Of a stretch of 5,391 nt of DNA, positions 5,264 through 5,391 are shown in pieces; positions within the stretch are counted from its first letter, which is position 1; every line of letters begins with the position of its first letter. The position numbers and the translations under genes were made by a program. Origin of the DNA: an uncultured Phycisphaerales bacterium (lineage in GTDB: Bacteria > Planctomycetota > Phycisphaerae > Phycisphaerales > SM1A02); NCBI GenBank assembly GCA_946886375.1, contig CAMPIL010000254.1, positions 1-5,391 on the forward strand. Direction: 5' to 3'. The notes under the pieces are model-generated. The model was not told the DNA's origin. It did no database searches and saw only the letters and a program-made list of their open reading frames with translations.

Positions 5264-5391
5264 CTACAAGCTGGCCGGCATCGGCGACGTGGGCGAGCTG
5301 GTCGTCCACATGATGACCGGCCCGGGCTACGACGAGCGCGGGGTCATCGGCCTGGGCGAGCCGCCCGTGATCTCGCCCGGAGCCGCCATCG
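5241..5391 (+). CDS. Xanthine dehydrogenase-family molybdopterin-binding subunit, C-terminal fragment (runs off right edge)
   Basis: The plus frame reads MLNVDFESYKLAG, then GIGDVGELVVHMM, then DERGVIGLGEPPVISPGAAI to the window end. The YKL..I.D segment followed by G..GLGEPP....AAI is the C-terminal signature of the large molybdenum-cofactor subunit of xanthine dehydrogenase/aldehyde oxidase enzymes (YagR/CoxL type); the Glu in GLGEPP is the active-site acid region of the family. The intact protein is over 700 residues and the rest is not here: upstream in this frame is the complementary strand of the lipid kinase, so the ATG at 5241 is an internal methionine rather than a start. All but one of the 50 codons end in G or C, and hand-counted GC is 72-76%, unlike the rest of the window. 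Likely foreign to this locus. Confidence 0.75.
   Translation, partial: MLNVDFESYKLAGIGDVGELVVHMMTGPGYDERGVIGLGEPPVISPGAAI

Overview
This window resembles a chromosomal (or metagenome-contig) fragment from a moderately GC-rich, Gram-negative-type bacterium. Gene styles (an N-terminally fused methyltransferase/dolichol-phosphate-mannosyltransferase-like GT2, a monofunctional aspartokinase beginning MAVIVQKFGGTSVA, a secreted lipoprotein nuclease/phosphatase, weak use of Shine-Dalgarno sites) make me think of Planctomycetota (Phycisphaerae-like). That is an impression from protein flavour, not a demonstrated assignment.

Layout. 1-196 (minus): 5' end of a SAM-dependent methyltransferase, running off the left edge. 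261-1748 (plus): a fusion of a second class I methyltransferase with a family 2 glycosyltransferase, divergent from the first gene across a 64-nt gap. 1804-3156 (plus): aspartate kinase with two C-terminal ACT domains. It has no obvious ribosome-binding site at its own start but a good one before an internal ATG, where a beta subunit would begin. 3157-3556: a 400-nt gene-free gap with several small hairpins and short repeats. 3557-4558 (plus): a lipoprotein of the endonuclease/exonuclease/phosphatase superfamily. 4580-about 5250 (minus, convergent): the C-terminal three quarters of a YegS/diacylglycerol-kinase-like lipid kinase. About 5235-5391 (plus): the C-terminal part of a xanthine dehydrogenase-type molybdopterin subunit, running off the right edge.

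The first two genes form a small sugar/lipid-glycan and methylation locus. Aspartate kinase is ordinary core amino-acid metabolism (lysine, threonine and methionine branch). The lipoprotein and the lipid kinase are not obviously linked to the others, and I see no defence island, mobile element, tRNA/rRNA or CRISPR array. 

The most important point for a user is the right end. Near 5240 the lipid-kinase frame loses its essential N-terminal GGDGT region. GC rises from about 53% to about 73-76% by hand count, and the sequence becomes the tail of an unrelated enzyme with almost exclusively G/C-ending codons. This looks like a chimeric join (assembly artefact or recent recombination), so the last ~150 bases should not be taken as a natural neighbour without checking. 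I do not see a convincing new biological system here; the leads worth a look are the divergent methyltransferase pair, the possible internal aspartokinase start, and the structured gap.
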